This document shows, piece after piece, positions 13,190-14,306 of a stretch of 14,306 nucleotides of DNA. Origin of the DNA: JANOGU01 sp964499865. GTDB taxonomy: Bacteria; Pseudomonadota; Alphaproteobacteria; Rhodobacterales; Rhodobacteraceae. How positions within the stretch are numbered: position 1 is the stretch's first letter; the number at the start of each line of letters is the position of its first letter. The notes under the pieces are model-generated. The model did not search any database. It was given only the letters and a program-made list of their open reading frames with translations, and was not told the origin of the DNA. Both the position numbers and the translations under genes were made by a program. The stretch lies in assembly GCA_964499865.1 (NCBI GenBank), contig CAZCPY010000080.1, forward strand, positions 1-14,306. Reading direction: 5' to 3'.

Positions 13190-13645
13190 ATGTCCGAAGG
13201 TTCTGTTGTGATCCGCCCCCTCGGCGCGGGGGACGAAGCCGCGTGGCGGCCGTTGTGGGAGGCGTATCTCGCCTTCTACGATGCCGTCCGCGCGCCCGAG
13301 CAGTTCGCGCTGACCTTCCGGCGGCTGACCGAAGGCGGCGCCTCGGCGATGCGCGGCTTTGTCGCCGTCGTGGATGGCACCCTCGGCGGCATCGCGCATG
13401 CGATCTTCCACCCGACCTGCTGGGAACCGCGGCCGACCTGCTATCTGCAGGACCTCTACACCCTGCCCGGCCTGCGCGGACGGGGCCTTGGCCGCGCGCT
13501 GATCGGGGCGGTGCATGCAGAGGCCGCGCGCGAAGGGTCGGCCCGCGTCTACTGGCTGACGGCCGAGAACAACTATCCCGGCCGCACGCTCTATGACCGG
13601 GTGGCCATCCGGTCGCCCTTCATCGTCTATCACAAGGCGGTGTAA
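13190..13645 (+). CDS. GNAT-family N-acetyltransferase
   Basis: The 151-residue protein has the GNAT fold: an N-terminal VVIRPLGAGDEAAW strand-helix, a central beta region GFVAVVDGTLGGIAHAIF (56-73), the CoA-binding loop LRGRGLGRALI (95-105), and the C-terminal YWLTAENNYPGRTLYDRV (121-138), typical of the family's substrate end. The acceptor is unknown; amino acid, polyamine or small-molecule acetylation are all possible. Two starts are equally well supplied: ATG 13190 and GTG 13208 each have GAAGG seven bases upstream, and the shorter one would begin MIRPLGAGD. I use ATG 13190. The DUF2927 lipoprotein gene starts three bases after its stop, so the two are co-transcribed. Confidence 0.88.
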   Translation: MSEGSVVIRPLGAGDEAAWRPLWEAYLAFYDAVRAPEQFALTFRRLTEGGASAMRGFVAVVDGTLGGIAHAIFHPTCWEPRPTCYLQDLYTLPGLRGRGLGRALIGAVHAEAAREGSARVYWLTAENNYPGRTLYDRVAIRSPFIVYHKAV

Positions 13646-13648
13646 GCC

Positions 13649-14306
13649 ATGCGCCGAACGTCGCTTCTGACCTGCGCCTTCCTCGCCGCCTGCCTGCCCG
13701 TACCCTCGACCGAGGTGTCGAAGGCGGGCCCCGAAACCGGCCTGTCCACGGCGGCGATCCCCGGCACGATGGACGCCTTCGGCCGCGCGCCGGGGCGGCT
13801 GGGCCCGCGGTCCAACGCCAGCGTGGCGCAGGACGTCATCGACCTGACCTTCCGCATGGAAAGCGGCCGCCCGCTGGCGGTGATGTCGCGCTTCGAGGGC
13901 CCGGTGACGGCGCGGATGACGGGCGCCGTGCCGGCCTCGGCCGCGACCGACTTCGACCGCCTGCTGTCGCGCCTGCGGTCCGAGGCCGGGATCGACATCC
14001 GCGAGACCGCTGCCGGGGACGCGGGCGCGGCGATCACGGTGGAATTCGTGCCCCGCGCGGCGATCCGGTCGGTCTATGCCAATGTCGCCTGCTTCGTGGT
14101 GCCGGGCGTGTCCAGCTGGGACGACTTCCGCGCCGCCCGCAACACCGCCCGCAGCGACTGGACGCAGATCACGCAGCGCCGCCGGGCGGCGATCTTCGTG
14201 CCCGCCGACAGCTCGGCCCAGGAGGTGCGCGACTGCCTGCACGAGGAAACCGCGCAGGCGCTGGGGCCGCTGAACGACCTCTACCGGCTGTCGGACAGCG
14301 TCTTCA
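13649..14306 (+). CDS. DUF2927 family lipoprotein, 3' end cut by the window
   Basis: The frame is open for 219 codons and runs off the window. It starts MRRTSLLTCAFLAAC, a short lipoprotein signal with lipobox LAAC (Cys15), so the product should be lipid-anchored, probably facing the periplasm. The rest matches DUF2927: RSNASVAQDVIDLTFRMESG (54-73), RFEGPV (81-86), ACFVVPGVSSWDDF (147-160), FVPADSSAQEVRDCLHEETA (183-202) and QALGPLNDLYRLSDSVF (203-219). The function of the family is not established. The segment HEETAQ (198-203) resembles a zincin-like metal motif without the second histidine. The start lies three bases after the GNAT stop with only a weak GGCGG upstream. From memory of the family, only the C-terminal tail should be missing. 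Confidence 0.85.
   Translation, partial: MRRTSLLTCAFLAACLPVPSTEVSKAGPETGLSTAAIPGTMDAFGRAPGRLGPRSNASVAQDVIDLTFRMESGRPLAVMSRFEGPVTARMTGAVPASAATDFDRLLSRLRSEAGIDIRETAAGDAGAAITVEFVPRAAIRSVYANVACFVVPGVSSWDDFRAARNTARSDWTQITQRRRAAIFVPADSSAQEVRDCLHEETAQALGPLNDLYRLSDSVF

Noticed and set aside
1..14306. CRISPR array, transposase, prophage, tRNA or rRNA genes
   Set aside because: No regularly spaced repeats, recombinase or transposase motifs, or tRNA/rRNA signatures were seen on either strand.

Overview
The window looks like chromosomal DNA of a high-GC alphaproteobacterium of the Rhodobacteraceae (the Rhodobacter/Paracoccus/roseobacter group). This rests on four things: the trpG-trpD-trpC-moaC-moeA-lexA gene order, a LexA box of the alphaproteobacterial type (GAAC-N7-GAAC), a single-cysteine DksA of alphaproteobacterial type, and a DddP-type DMSP lyase. 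The assignment is inferred from gene content and protein motifs, not from a database search.

Left part (1-5166, all + strand). Three tryptophan biosynthesis genes (trpG, trpD, trpC) run into two molybdenum cofactor genes (moaC, moeA) with overlaps or one-base gaps, which suggests one long transcript. lexA follows with its own promoter; an SOS box covers the promoter spacer and -10 region, so LexA should repress itself. trpD carries a 10-N assembly gap. The bases on either side of the gap are the same 8-mer, so the gap is most likely an artefact of contigs that really overlap.

Middle part (5167-7719). A pair of oppositely oriented palindromic intergenic elements follows lexA. Next comes a divergent pair: a DUF3445 / heme-dependent oxidative N-demethylase alpha-like protein on the - strand, and on the + strand an M24-fold protein that matches the DMSP lyase DddP at every metal-binding and catalytic position I can recall. 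The 120-bp divergent promoter region is full of perfect or near-perfect dyads. A chain of three overlapping hairpins separates dddP from the convergent mltG.

Right part (7720-14306). On the - strand lies dksA - FAD monooxygenase - fabF - mltG, in transcription order, with fabF and mltG sharing one base. Divergent from dksA is a MoxR-type AAA+ ATPase without its usual neighbouring VWA-domain partner. A 316-bp non-coding stretch follows; it is relatively AT-rich, has a perfect DnaA box and three of the seven GANTC sites I could find in the window. It precedes a GNAT acetyltransferase and a DUF2927 lipoprotein that runs off the end.

Most of the window is ordinary housekeeping DNA. I see no prophage, IS element, CRISPR array, tRNA or rRNA. 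The points most worth following up are the dddP/DUF3445 divergent pair with its palindromic spacer, the DnaA-box/GANTC intergenic region, the hairpin chain, and the assembly gap.
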